Assembly (NCBI RefSeq): GCF_002920635.1
Contig: NZ_PQSR01000005.1
Coordinates: 1 to 64,000, forward strand
Origin: Streptomyces sp. Ru72
Lineage (GTDB): Bacteria; Actinomycetota; Actinomycetes; Streptomycetales; Streptomycetaceae
Reading direction: 5' to 3'
DNA length: 64,000 bases
The position numbers were made by a program, and so were the translations under genes. Positions 39,533 to 48,367 of this stretch are shown here, one piece after another. The first letter of the stretch is position 1; each line of letters opens with the position of its first letter. The notes beneath the pieces were generated by a model. The model did not search any database. It had not been told where the DNA came from and saw nothing but the letters and a program-made list of their open reading frames with translations.

Positions 39533-40240
39533 CTAGTTGGCCTGCCCGGTCGGCCGGATCGTGACGGTGTTCACGTCGACGCCGGCCGGCTGGCCGAGCA
39601 CCCACATGATGCCGTCGGCGATGTTCTCCGCGCTGAGCGCCGGGCCGGGCGGAGTGCCGCCGCGTGTGTCCCAGAACGGCGTGTCGACTTTGCCGGGGGC
39701 GATCAGGCTCACCCCGACACCCGACTCGGTGACGAGCATGCGGGTGTTCTCGGCGAGGGCGTGCACGGCCCACTTGGTGACCGAGTAGAAGTTCCCGGGA
39801 CTGTACTTCAGACCGGCGACCGAGCCGACCAGCACGATCCGGCCACGGGACTTCCTCAGCTCCTCGAGCGATGCGCGGATCAGCAGCGTCGGCCCCAGGA
39901 CGTTGGTGAGGAGCATCGAACGCATCAGCTCCGGATCGCCGTCCGCCACTGAGTCGTGGGTGGAGTGACCGGCGTTGGCGATGACGTTGTCAAGGCGCCC
40001 GAAGCGCTGCACCGTGGCCCGCACCGCCTCCTCGACCGCGCCCGCGTCGGCGGCGTCGCCGGGCAGGAGCAGCAGCTCCTCCGGGTCGCCGAGGGCCCGG
40101 GCGACCGCCCTGAGTCTGTCCGCGTCGCGCCCGGTCGCGGTGACCCGGTGACCGGCCTTGAGCAGCCGCCGTACGGTCTCGGCGCCGATGCCGGTCGATC
40201 CTCCGGTGATCAGCGTGACGGGCGTGGGGCTGGCACTCAC
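39533..40240 (-). CDS. short-chain dehydrogenase/reductase
   Basis: 235 residues from GTG 40240, with GGAGG five bases upstream. The NAD(P)-binding motif TGGSTGIG (residues 12-19), the NAG motif (IANAGHSTH) and the catalytic YSVTK pattern are all present, so it should be an active classical SDR. Its GTG overlaps the stop of the VOC gene before it (GTGA), which couples translation. Last gene of a six-gene unit; it could reduce a carbonyl in the product made there. Confidence 0.85.
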   Translation of the reverse strand: MSASPTPVTLITGGSTGIGAETVRRLLKAGHRVTATGRDADRLRAVARALGDPEELLLLPGDAADAGAVEEAVRATVQRFGRLDNVIANAGHSTHDSVADGDPELMRSMLLTNVLGPTLLIRASLEELRKSRGRIVLVGSVAGLKYSPGNFYSVTKWAVHALAENTRMLVTESGVGVSLIAPGKVDTPFWDTRGGTPPGPALSAENIADGIMWVLGQPAGVDVNTVTIRPTGQAN

Positions 40241-40695
40241 TGTTCCTCCAGTGCTCGTTCGTGCAGGGCGTCCATCGGCTCGCCGCCCGGCTGCCAGGCA
40301 GCCAGGAATTCCGGCTGGAGGACGGCGTCGACGAGTTCGATGTTCGCCCCGATGCTCTTGAGATGGTGGTACGCGTAGGGCCGGCCGAAGGGACATCCGG
40401 AGAACTCGGCCGGAAACCCCCGCTTCTCCAGCCGTCGCACACCGGCGCCGATGTCGTCGCTCCAGTACCCCAGGTGATGGAAGCGCGGTCCCGCCGAGGC
40501 GTCCCAGGGGCTGCCGGGGCCGCCTTCGACCAGCTCGACGAACGGCGGCCCGGGACGGCTGAAGACGATGCGAAAGTCCCAGTCACCGATCCGTCCCGGG
40601 CGCGGTTCCGCCCACGTCACGCCGGCGGCGGCACGCAGCTCGCGCATCGCCGCCGGCAGGTCGGGAACGGCGAAACCCACGTGGTAGAACGCCAT
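40237..40695 (-). CDS. VOC/glyoxalase-fold protein
   Basis: 152 residues. MAFYHVGFAVPDLPAAM begins a vicinal-oxygen-chelate domain, with FRIVFSRPGPPFVELVEG and HHLGYWSDDIGAGVRRLE in the second half. His near the start, Glu of VELVEG and the HHLGY His could form the metal site. It may be a glyoxalase, epimerase or dioxygenase. It overlaps SDR and lies 11 bases after the fused ABM-VOC gene. Confidence 0.8.
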   Translation of the reverse strand: MAFYHVGFAVPDLPAAMRELRAAAGVTWAEPRPGRIGDWDFRIVFSRPGPPFVELVEGGPGSPWDASAGPRFHHLGYWSDDIGAGVRRLEKRGFPAEFSGCPFGRPYAYHHLKSIGANIELVDAVLQPEFLAAWQPGGEPMDALHERALEEQ

Positions 40696-40706
40696 CCGTC
40701 AGCCCC

Positions 40707-41489
40707 CTAGCGGCCCGAAAGCCCCGGGTAGCGGCCCGTGTTCACCCACTCGTCCATGGCCGGCCGGTCCGCCGTGTCCACGTACTCGATCCGCACGCCC
40801 TGCAGGTCGGGGCCGGTGATCAGGGCGAACGGCGTCTCGCCGGGTCCCGGCCGGAAGTAGGCGTCGACGCTGATGTCGGCGGCTTCCAGTTTCTTCAGCC
40901 GCCCCTCCATGTCGTTCTCCCACACCCCGTAGTACAGGACCCTTCCGGCATGTTCGAGGGAGGTGATGCCGTCCCCGTCCGCCTGGATGAGTTCGTACTG
41001 CGGATACGCGGTACGAGAGAAGGCGGCCGTCATCCGGCCCGGGCCGCCCTGGCCGCCCTGTTCGAGATACGGGATCTCGAAGGTGGCCGGCTCGGTGAAC
41101 TCGATGCCGAACCACTGCGAGTACAGCTCGACGGCCTCGGCCAGGTCCGGTACGACGACGCCGACGTGGAAGCACGACTCCGGCAGCGGCGCCTTGTCCG
41201 CGGCGGGCCGGAACGTCTCCAGGATCGGCGGTTCGAGCAGGCACTGAAGGAGTCGGGGGATGAACTCCGCCAGGTACGGAGTGTGCTTGTGCGCTTCGAG
41301 GGCGGCCTCGTCGGCGTACTCCTCGATGACCAGGCGTTCTCCCGGCCGGTCCGCGGAGATGACGTAGTCGAAGCGGAGGCAGCCGGGTTCATGGGCACGG
41401 ATGTTGCGTTCGAGCTCCGCCATCAGGGCGTCGAGACGGGCCTCGGTGCCCGGCTTGACCAACTGCCGTGCGGTCGCGGTGATCGTCAC
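40707..41489 (-). CDS. fusion of antibiotic-biosynthesis monooxygenase and VOC domains
   Basis: 260 residues, GTG start. Residues 1-95 form an ABM dimeric-barrel domain (ERNIRAHEPGCLRFDYVIS, EEYADEAALEAHKHTPYLAEF). Residues 105-255 form a VOC domain (CFHVGVVVPDLAEAVELYSQ, VENDM-like linker, PDLQGVRIEYVDTADRP). ABM domains oxidise polyketide or other electron-rich aromatics without cofactors. The fusion suggests consecutive chemistry on one intermediate. Confidence 0.75.
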   Translation of the reverse strand: MTITATARQLVKPGTEARLDALMAELERNIRAHEPGCLRFDYVISADRPGERLVIEEYADEAALEAHKHTPYLAEFIPRLLQCLLEPPILETFRPAADKAPLPESCFHVGVVVPDLAEAVELYSQWFGIEFTEPATFEIPYLEQGGQGGPGRMTAAFSRTAYPQYELIQADGDGITSLEHAGRVLYYGVWENDMEGRLKKLEAADISVDAYFRPGPGETPFALITGPDLQGVRIEYVDTADRPAMDEWVNTGRYPGLSGR

Positions 41490-41584
41490 GAGTTACTCCT
41501 GTCAGTGAGACGTCCGAGGAAGGAAGGGGGAGGGGACGTGGGGCGGGCATCCGGCGTGCGCCGGTGTGTGGGGCTCCTGCCCGG

Positions 41585-42952
41585 TCAGACCGCCGCGGGC
41601 GCGGGACGCACCACGGCCACCAGCAGCAGGGCGAGCAGCCCGCTCGCGGCCAGGACGGTGCCGGAGGAGGACAGAGTGGCCAGCGGTGCCAGTGCGGCGA
41701 CTCCCAGCGCGCTGCCCGCCTGCCGACCGGCGTTGAACGCTCCCTGGCCGGTGGCCGCGAGTTCCTTGGGAGCGGCGATGGCCATGTCCGCGGTGGCCGC
41801 CGGGATGGCGAGTGTGGAACCGAGGGAGAGGGCGATCTGGGCCGTGATGACCACGGCGAGCGGCGTGTCGTTCGAGGCGAACGCGAGGGCTCCGCCGGCC
41901 GCCGTGTCCAGGGCGAGCCCGACCAGAATCACCCGACGCGCCCCGATCCGGGCGACGAGGCGACCGGTCAGCAACGGCATGAAGCACATCGGCAGCGTCA
42001 TGGGCAGGAACGCCGTACCCGTCTCGAACGCCGACAGGCCCCGCTCCTCGACCATCCACTGGGTCAGCGCGTACAGCACCCCGTAGAAGATGAACGACGC
42101 CACGGCACCGGCCACGATGTCCGCCCGCACCCGGGCCAGTCCGACCAGGGCCGGCGGCAGGATCGGCGCGGTGGCCCTGCGCTCGACGACGAACAGGGCG
42201 GCGAACGCCGCGGCCGCGAGTGCCAGGGCCAGCAGCGGCAGCGGACGCCCCCAGCCCTCGGTCCCGGCGTCGATCAGGCCGAACGTGAGGGAGGCCAGCG
42301 CCAGGACCGACAGCGCGATTCCGGCCCGGTCCACCTCGCGCACGGAGTCCGGGCGCCCACCGGGCAGTCCGCGGGACGTGAGCAGTGTGACGGCCACGAT
42401 GACGGGGTTCACCAGGAACACCAGCCGCCAGCCGCCCAGTTCGACGAGTGCGCCGCCGAGGACGGGGCCCGCGATGAGACCGGTGGAGGTGACCGCCGCC
42501 CAGGTGCCGATGGCCTTGGCCCGCTCTGCCGCATCCGGGTACAGCCCGGCGAGCAGTGCCAGTGACGCCGGGACCATTCCGGCAGCGGCGACGCCCAGCA
42601 GTGCCCGCCCGCCTATCAGGAACGCGGCGTCGGGCGAGGCCGCACAGAGGAGGGACAGGGCGCCGAAGGCCAGCACGGCGCCCCGGTAGACGCTGCGGGC
42701 GCCGAACCGGTCGGCCACCGCGCCGGAGGCGAGGAGCAGGCCGGCGAAGACGATCGTGTAGGCGTCGACGGCCCAGGGCAGGGCCGCCTGGCTCGCATGG
42801 AGGTCGGAGCGTACGTCGGGCAGCGCGACGTTGAGGATGGAGGTGTCGAGAAGGACGAGGAAGTTGCCCGCGGCGACCCCCGCGAACAGGCTCCGCCGCG
42901 ACGGCGTTGCCTGGCGGGAGGGCGCGGTCACCCTGTCGCTGGCGAATGTCAT
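41585..42952 (-). CDS. MFS exporter, DHA2-like
   Basis: 455 residues with 12-14 membrane segments. LDTSILNVALPDVRSDLHAS is the motif of the drug:H+ antiporter-2 group and VADRFGARSVYRG the loop 2-3 motif. The N-terminal 18 residues are cytoplasmic. As the only transporter in the locus it is likely to export its product or a toxic substrate. It lies 61 bases after the ferritin-like gene on the same strand. Confidence 0.85.
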   Translation of the reverse strand: MTFASDRVTAPSRQATPSRRSLFAGVAAGNFLVLLDTSILNVALPDVRSDLHASQAALPWAVDAYTIVFAGLLLASGAVADRFGARSVYRGAVLAFGALSLLCAASPDAAFLIGGRALLGVAAAGMVPASLALLAGLYPDAAERAKAIGTWAAVTSTGLIAGPVLGGALVELGGWRLVFLVNPVIVAVTLLTSRGLPGGRPDSVREVDRAGIALSVLALASLTFGLIDAGTEGWGRPLPLLALALAAAAFAALFVVERRATAPILPPALVGLARVRADIVAGAVASFIFYGVLYALTQWMVEERGLSAFETGTAFLPMTLPMCFMPLLTGRLVARIGARRVILVGLALDTAAGGALAFASNDTPLAVVITAQIALSLGSTLAIPAATADMAIAAPKELAATGQGAFNAGRQAGSALGVAALAPLATLSSSGTVLAASGLLALLLVAVVRPAPAAV

Positions 42953-43013
42953 GAGGAATTCCTGTTCGAAGGGGTTACGGGCGGCTGAGAAGGGCGAAGC
43001 GCTCCTTCGCCGG

Positions 43014-44147
43014 TCAGGCCGCGTTGTTGAGGAAGCGGGGCCCGTAGAAGACCGGCCGGGCCAGGTTGGTGTAACGCTCCAGGGACCGGAATTCCCTGGG
43101 ATAGAGCTCCTCCAGGCGCGCGACGACCGCCGGGGGAATTTCGTTGCGCATGATCGTGAAGCAGGAACGCACCCGCATCTGGTCCATCTGGGTGACCGCG
43201 GCCCCGAGGGAGGGCCACCAGGTCTCCACCGGGCCGTTCCAGGTGGTGTCCAGCGCGAGCATCATCTGCGTGTAGGCGTCGTCGAACGATTCGAGTTCCT
43301 TGCGCACCTCGGGCCCGCGCGGATCGAGGGCCAGCACCGCCTCGTAGCCGTCCGCGGGAACCGCGAGGGTGTTGATGACCACCGGCCAGACGATCTCCTC
43401 GCCGGTGAAGAACTCACGCTCCGTCTCCCGGGAGAAGGGCACCGCGTCCAGGGGCTGGTAGCGCCGGCCGTAGCGCAGTTCGGCGAACCGGGCGTAGTGG
43501 GAGCCCTCCTTCTGGAAGGTCTCGGCGGCCGTCTCCACGGTGCCCTCGCCGCCGCCTTCGCCCTGCTCGGTGATGATGTCCAGCGCGTGCAGGAACGAGG
43601 CGACAGGGTCCGGGTCGTCCCTGTCGAACGTGAGATAGCCGAGGTTTCCGCCGACCTGGTTGGCCGGCCCGCCCAGGCGTACGGCCCGCTCGACGGCCGC
43701 CGCGTTGCGCTTGATCGCGTCGCGGACGGCGTCGTAGAACGCGCCGATCGTGGGATAGGAGGCATCGCGCTGCCGGGCGTTGAGCACGAAGAGCGGTGCT
43801 TCCAGCCGCATGAACGACTCCAGCGCGGCGCCCGACAGTTTCGCCAGCCGCGGCCTCAGGTCGGGTGCGACCCCGCCGGGCAGGCCGCCGTTGCCGGGAT
43901 AGGCCGGTTTGAGGCCCTTGATCGCGGGGCTTCCGCCGAGTGCGGCGACCATGTTGGCGGCGATGGCCATGTGGACCATCTCCTCCATCAGGACGCTGCG
44001 GATGGTGTTGTACGACGGGTAGTTCTGCACCTCGAGCGAGTACATCGCGGCGCAGTACAGCGGCATGGTGGAGTGCTCCAGCGCGATCGCCGTCTGCAGG
44101 GCGCCGCGGATCCAGCTGAGGTCTCTGAGGTCGACCGGTGTGGGCAT
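43014..44147 (-). CDS. ferritin-like protein of the VioB/RebD C-terminal type
   Basis: 377 residues. LQTAIALEHSTMPLYCAAMY (Glu24, His25) and LMEEMVHMAIAANMVAALGG (Glu55/56, His59) are the metal-binding helices of the ferritin-like domain of Pfam PF12902. That domain occurs in VioB and RebD, iminophenylpyruvate/chromopyrrolate dimer synthases of violacein and rebeccamycin pathways, and in stand-alone proteins of unknown function such as this one. It lies 25 bases after the DJ-1 gene and heads the rest of the unit. An oxidative role is inference. Confidence 0.75.
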   Translation of the reverse strand: MPTPVDLRDLSWIRGALQTAIALEHSTMPLYCAAMYSLEVQNYPSYNTIRSVLMEEMVHMAIAANMVAALGGSPAIKGLKPAYPGNGGLPGGVAPDLRPRLAKLSGAALESFMRLEAPLFVLNARQRDASYPTIGAFYDAVRDAIKRNAAAVERAVRLGGPANQVGGNLGYLTFDRDDPDPVASFLHALDIITEQGEGGGEGTVETAAETFQKEGSHYARFAELRYGRRYQPLDAVPFSRETEREFFTGEEIVWPVVINTLAVPADGYEAVLALDPRGPEVRKELESFDDAYTQMMLALDTTWNGPVETWWPSLGAAVTQMDQMRVRSCFTIMRNEIPPAVVARLEELYPREFRSLERYTNLARPVFYGPRFLNNAA

Positions 44148-44172
44148 GTGAGGCTCCCGGGTGCGTCGGCGC

Positions 44173-44973
44173 TCAGGCTTCGGCGGACTCGTCGAGCGGA
44201 GGGAAGAGCATCGGCTGGAAGAAGTCCTGGAAGGACTCCTCCAGTTGGGGGTGCTGATAGAACTCCGGCCCGGTCTCCTCGAAGATCGCGTCCCCGATGC
44301 CGCCGATGGTGTCGAACATCATCGAGACGATGGTGCCGACCTCCCGGCCGAAGTAGTGCGCCACCATGGCGACCGCACCACCGTTCACGCCGTAGGAGCC
44401 GGTGAACGTCCAGATGCGCGAGGCGGTGTTGGCGATCCACATCCGGCGGCCGAGGGGCACGTTGAAGCCCTCGCCGCGCAGTCCGCGGGCCACCGCGGCC
44501 ACACAGGTCAGGGGCTCGTCGTTGACGATTCCGGAGCGGGCGATGACGCCGACGCCCGAGCAGTTGGCGGCGATGACCTTGCCCGCTTCGTGGTGGCGGC
44601 GGATGAGCTTGTGCACGCGGTCGTTGGTCAGCAGCGCGCCGGAGCCGACACCGCCGGGGACGTAGAGGATGTCGAACAGGTCGTCGTCGTTCAGTACCGA
44701 GTCGGCGACGACGTTGGTGCCCATCTGCATCTTGACGACGCCGGGCTCCAGGGAGACCAGGCGCACGTCGAGCTCGCGGTTGGCGGCCTCCCGCTCCCAT
44801 GGCGCGATCTGTCCGCTGGTGACCAGCGCGGCGCCCTTGAAGATCTCCAGCGGCGTGATGGTGTCCTGCTCGGAGCATGACTCGTAGCCGAGAACCGCGA
44901 TGGAGCCGATCTGGGCCGGCGCCCCGCCGGACGCCGTGGTGCCGAGGGCGGTTGTGGACGTGGGTGTACTCAC
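44173..44973 (-). CDS. DJ-1/PfpI protein, isonitrile-hydratase-like
   Basis: 266 residues from GTG 44973 (GGGGGAG upstream). A 20-residue Ser/Thr-rich start leads to a DJ-1 domain: LYVPGGVGSGALL, then VIAANCSGVGVIA with the nucleophile Cys (about 139). The pattern AVLGYESCSEQDTITPLEIF resembles isonitrile hydratases and GATase-type regulators' sensor domains, without a DNA-binding domain. First gene of the minus-strand unit, divergent from the cupin gene. Confidence 0.75.
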   Translation of the reverse strand: MSTPTSTTALGTTASGGAPAQIGSIAVLGYESCSEQDTITPLEIFKGAALVTSGQIAPWEREAANRELDVRLVSLEPGVVKMQMGTNVVADSVLNDDDLFDILYVPGGVGSGALLTNDRVHKLIRRHHEAGKVIAANCSGVGVIARSGIVNDEPLTCVAAVARGLRGEGFNVPLGRRMWIANTASRIWTFTGSYGVNGGAVAMVAHYFGREVGTIVSMMFDTIGGIGDAIFEETGPEFYQHPQLEESFQDFFQPMLFPPLDESAEA

Positions 44974-45155
44974 GGTGCTCCCCCATTCGTGTGTGTGCGG
45001 GGCGGCCGGCTTGGACACCCCACCGGACCTGAACCCGGCCCCGCCAGGAAACAGTGCCAACAGCACGGGGCAGCTTCAAATAAGCAATCCGGGGAGGGCC
45101 ATTACTTCAGTGAGGGCCCCCGGGATGGTTATCGGGGACTACCGTGCCGGCTATT

Positions 45156-45183
45156 TTGACCATTCAGGCCGTCCGGCTAATGT
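45156..45183 (+). promoter_or_regulatory. promoter candidate for the cupin unit
   Basis: TTGACC (45156-45161) and TAATGT (45178-45183) with a 16-base spacer lie about 50 bases before the cupin start, in the AT-rich divergent spacer. Confidence 0.5.
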
Positions 45184-45233
45184 CCTTTCCCGGACCGGGG
45201 GTCCACACTCAAATGCTCGATTGGGGGATCGAC

Positions 45234-45998
45234 ATGACTGAGCTGACGCAGAATGTGAGTCCGATCGATATGGCGGTGAGAATCGACCCGGGCCCACGGG
45301 ATTTCGCCGCACTGAACGAAGTCGTCCGCAAAGGCTCCCGCATCGGAAACGAGAGCCTGGACGAGGACGGCCACCTCAACGAGATCATCCCCAAGCCGTG
45401 GGGGCTCGAGTACCGCATCTACGTCGACGATTTCATCGACGTGTGGAATCTGAAGATCGACGAGGGCGAGTCCACGTCGATGCACGTACACCCCCGCAAG
45501 CTGACGTATCTCCTCTGCCTCGCGGGCCAGGGCGTGACCGAGACGCTGACGGGCGAGGTCCCGGTGGGCAGCGGATCGGTCCTGCGCATCGGGGGCGGCG
45601 CCTTCCACTCCTCGCGGAGCATCGGCCCCGGCCCGCTGTGGCTGGTCGAGGTCGAGGCACCGCGCAACAAGTTCGACCTGATCCGGCTGCGCGACACCTA
45701 CGACCGGCAGGGCACGGCCTACGAGCGGCACCACACCGAGGCACCCGAACTGCCGGCGAGGCCGGTGACGTACCTGCCACAGGCGCGACTGCGGGACCGG
45801 TCCCCGGGAGCGGAGTTCGCGTTCTCCATCCGGGCCGGTGCGGACGTGTTCTACCGGCGCCAGGAGCGGGACCTGTTCCACATCCCGCTCGGCCTGACCG
45901 GAGTGGTCACCGGCGAGGTGGACATCCTCGCCCCCGCACAGGGCGACGTGCGCCGTCCCGCGCTGGACCAGTACTACCTCTCGCTCGCGCTCGCCTGA
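45234..45998 (+). CDS. cupin-domain protein
   Basis: 254 residues from ATG 45234 (GGGGGA upstream); ATG 45213 also possible. The cupin motif is SMHVHPRKLTYLLCLAGQG, and GSVLRIGGGAFHSSRS is the second metal motif. The length leaves room for a second, degenerate barrel at the C-terminus. Cupins act as dioxygenases, isomerases or decarboxylases; which one is not clear. First gene of the plus-strand unit. Confidence 0.75.
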   Translation: MTELTQNVSPIDMAVRIDPGPRDFAALNEVVRKGSRIGNESLDEDGHLNEIIPKPWGLEYRIYVDDFIDVWNLKIDEGESTSMHVHPRKLTYLLCLAGQGVTETLTGEVPVGSGSVLRIGGGAFHSSRSIGPGPLWLVEVEAPRNKFDLIRLRDTYDRQGTAYERHHTEAPELPARPVTYLPQARLRDRSPGAEFAFSIRAGADVFYRRQERDLFHIPLGLTGVVTGEVDILAPAQGDVRRPALDQYYLSLALA

Positions 45999-46081
45999 CC
46001 GTCCGGTCCGGCCCCACTCCGGACGCCGGAACCCGCACCCAACGCCCACTCAGCAAGCACGCCCGAAGAAGGAGCACCCTC

Positions 46082-46627
46082 ATGCCCAGTGCCGTCATCA
46101 TCACCGGCCCCGGATTCCAGGACCACGACGTCGTCTACACCTACTACCGGCTTCTCGAAGAGGGCTGGCACGTGGACGTGGCCACCCGCAACGGTGCCGA
46201 TGTCGTCGGCAAGTACGGCGTCCCGCTGCCCATGGACAAGACCGCCAAGCCGCTGATCGCCTTCGAGCAGCTGGACGCCGCGGCCTACGACGCGGTCATC
46301 CTCACCGGCGGCCACGAGGCGCCCGACCGGGTGCGCCAGGACGCCCGTGTCCTCGACTTCGTCCGCGCCATGGACGCGGCCGAGAAGGTCGTCGCCGGTC
46401 TCTGCCACGGCCCGTGGATCATGGTCTCCGCCGGCGTGCTCAAGGGCCGTCGCGCCTGCGCCTACATAGGTCTTCGCGACGATGTGATCAACGCCGGCGC
46501 CGACGTCGTGGACTCCGACGTGATCGTCGACGGCCACATCATCACCTGCTCCTACTACGCCTATGTGGGCCGGTTCATGCAGCAGGTCTTCGAGACGGTC
46601 GCCAAGAAGCAGGTGGTGGCGGCCTGA
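46082..46627 (+). CDS. DJ-1/PfpI protease-fold protein
   Basis: 181 residues. VVAGLCHGPWIM holds the nucleophile Cys108 with His109, and AVILTGGHEAPDRVRQD gives the glycine loop. Members of this subgroup act as deglycases, glyoxalases or peptidases on small carbonyls. Second of three DJ-1 proteins in the locus, 84 bases after the cupin gene. Confidence 0.85.
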   Translation: MPSAVIITGPGFQDHDVVYTYYRLLEEGWHVDVATRNGADVVGKYGVPLPMDKTAKPLIAFEQLDAAAYDAVILTGGHEAPDRVRQDARVLDFVRAMDAAEKVVAGLCHGPWIMVSAGVLKGRRACAYIGLRDDVINAGADVVDSDVIVDGHIITCSYYAYVGRFMQQVFETVAKKQVVAA

Positions 46628-46714
46628 GTGGCCGTTGCCACCCGCGCGGGGGCGCGCCCCCATCCCCCGTACGGCGCGCGCCCTTTCGCATCCTCGAGGC
46701 CTTGAGGAGACACC

Positions 46715-47446
46715 TTGCTGATACTGGACTTCGACGGCGTCATCGCCGACGCCTTCACCGAGTGCGCTGTCGTCACCCACTACGCCGACCACGACCCGGC
46801 CACGGTCGCGGCCAAGCCGATCGCGGAGCTGGCGGCGGCCATGCCCGCCGGGTTCGTGTCCCGCTTCCGCACGGTCCGCACCTACGCCCGGCTGCTGGAC
46901 GACTTCATGGTGGCCCGCGACCCCGCCGCCGACTCGATCCGGGGAGTGCAGGACTTCGAGGCCCTCGCGGCCCGCATCCCGGGTCCCAGGATGGACGCCC
47001 TGGTACGGGGCGCGACCGCGGTACGCGCCGCGCTGCGGGAGCGCCGGCGTACGGAGTGGCTGGACCTGCACACCCTGTATCCGGGAATCGCCGGGCTGCT
47101 CCGCCGTCACAGCGGCAGAGGCACGTCGATCGTCACGGCGAAGGACGAGCGGAGCGTGTGGGAGATCCTGGCCCATCACGGTCTGGACGTCACCGTGGCC
47201 CAGGTCGTCGGCGAGTGCTCGGACAAGCGCACGGTCGTGCGGCGGATCGCCGCGGCCGACGGACTCCCGCCGGAGGCCGTGACGTTCATCGACGACCACA
47301 TCACCAACGCGCTCGCGGTGCGCGACACGGGTGCCACGAGCCTGTGGGCGTGGTGGGGCTACCACACGCCCGAGCACGTCGAGCGTGCCATCGCACGCAG
47401 GCAGCGACGGGTGTACCTGCCCGAACTGGCGGAGCTGACCGCCTGA
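46715..47446 (+). CDS. HAD-superfamily hydrolase
   Basis: 243 residues from TTG 46715 with GAGGAGA upstream. Motif I is LDFDGVIAD (nucleophile Asp), motif II TSIVTAKDE, motif III/IV VTFIDDHITNAL. Likely a phosphatase on a small phosphorylated metabolite. It sits between two DJ-1 genes, so it may remove a phosphate in the same pathway. Confidence 0.8.
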   Translation: MLILDFDGVIADAFTECAVVTHYADHDPATVAAKPIAELAAAMPAGFVSRFRTVRTYARLLDDFMVARDPAADSIRGVQDFEALAARIPGPRMDALVRGATAVRAALRERRRTEWLDLHTLYPGIAGLLRRHSGRGTSIVTAKDERSVWEILAHHGLDVTVAQVVGECSDKRTVVRRIAAADGLPPEAVTFIDDHITNALAVRDTGATSLWAWWGYHTPEHVERAIARRQRRVYLPELAELTA

Positions 47447-47506
47447 TCGGCGCCTTCGCCCACCGCACCCCGCTCCACCGGACACATCTCACAACGGAGG
47501 ATCGAC

Positions 47507-48172
47507 ATGCCGAAGGTACTCTTCGCCCTCACCTCGCACGGCCGGCTCGGCGACACCGGCCGCGCCACCGGCTTCTACGTTCCCGAGGTCGCCCACCCCG
47601 CCGAGGTCTTCCGGGCGGCCGGCTGGGACATCGCCTTCGTGTCGGTCGCCGGCGGCCGGCCGCCGCGCGACGGCATCAAGCCGGACGACACCGTCACGAC
47701 CCGGTTCCTGGCCGACAACGAGGCCGCGCTCGCCGCCACCCCCACCGCCGCGGAACTCGATGCCGCCGACTACGACGCCGTCTACTTCGCCGGTGGCCAC
47801 GGCACGATGTGGGACTTCCCCGACGCGACCGCGCTGGCCCGGCTGGCCGCGGCCGTCTACGAGAGCGGTGGGGTCGTCGCCGCCGTCTGCCACGGCCCGG
47901 CCGCCCTGGTGAACCTCACCCTCACGGACGGCTCTCATCTGGTCGCCGGAAAGCAGGTCTCGTCGTTCACCAACGAGGAGGAGGCCGCGGTGGGACTGTC
48001 CGACGTCGTGCCCTTCGCCCTGGAGACGGCCCTGACCGAACGCGGCGCGAAGTTCACCAAGGCCGCGAACTTCACCGAGCACGCGGTGGCCGACACCCGT
48101 CTCGTGACGGGTCAGAACCCGGCTTCGGCCGCAAAGGTCGCCGAACTGGCAATTCTTCAGAACGCCAACTAA
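47507..48172 (+). CDS. DJ-1/PfpI protein, Hsp31/glyoxalase III-like
   Basis: 221 residues. Cys128 and His129 in AAVCHGPAALV, with Glu27 in FYVPEVAHP, make the active site of the Hsp31 subgroup, which converts methylglyoxal to lactate without glutathione. YFAGGHGTMWDFPD is the characteristic loop. Preceded by an ACAACGGAGG ribosome site. Its activity on 2-oxoaldehydes is a family expectation. Confidence 0.85.
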   Translation: MPKVLFALTSHGRLGDTGRATGFYVPEVAHPAEVFRAAGWDIAFVSVAGGRPPRDGIKPDDTVTTRFLADNEAALAATPTAAELDAADYDAVYFAGGHGTMWDFPDATALARLAAAVYESGGVVAAVCHGPAALVNLTLTDGSHLVAGKQVSSFTNEEEAAVGLSDVVPFALETALTERGAKFTKAANFTEHAVADTRLVTGQNPASAAKVAELAILQNAN

Positions 48173-48281
48173 GTTGAAAAGGAAACGGGTCGACTATCGG
48201 CGGGGCGGATTCCACGCGCCCCGCTGATACGATTTGGCAACTTTACAAGGGCTTGAAACCGACTTGAACACCCCCGCCATG

Positions 48282-48299
48282 TCGAACGGTATCGTTCGA
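48282..48299. promoter_or_regulatory. inverted repeat upstream of the LysR gene
   Basis: TCGAACG-GTAT-CGTTCGA, perfect 7-bp arms, 69 bases before the LysR start. It may be an autoregulatory operator; LysR proteins often bind T-N11-A palindromes. Confidence 0.4.
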
Positions 48300-48367
48300 A
48301 GGGATGCTCGGGGGGTCGCATAGCGCGGAACGCCCCGACCTCCGCCGGTTGGGGGGCCGGTACGACT

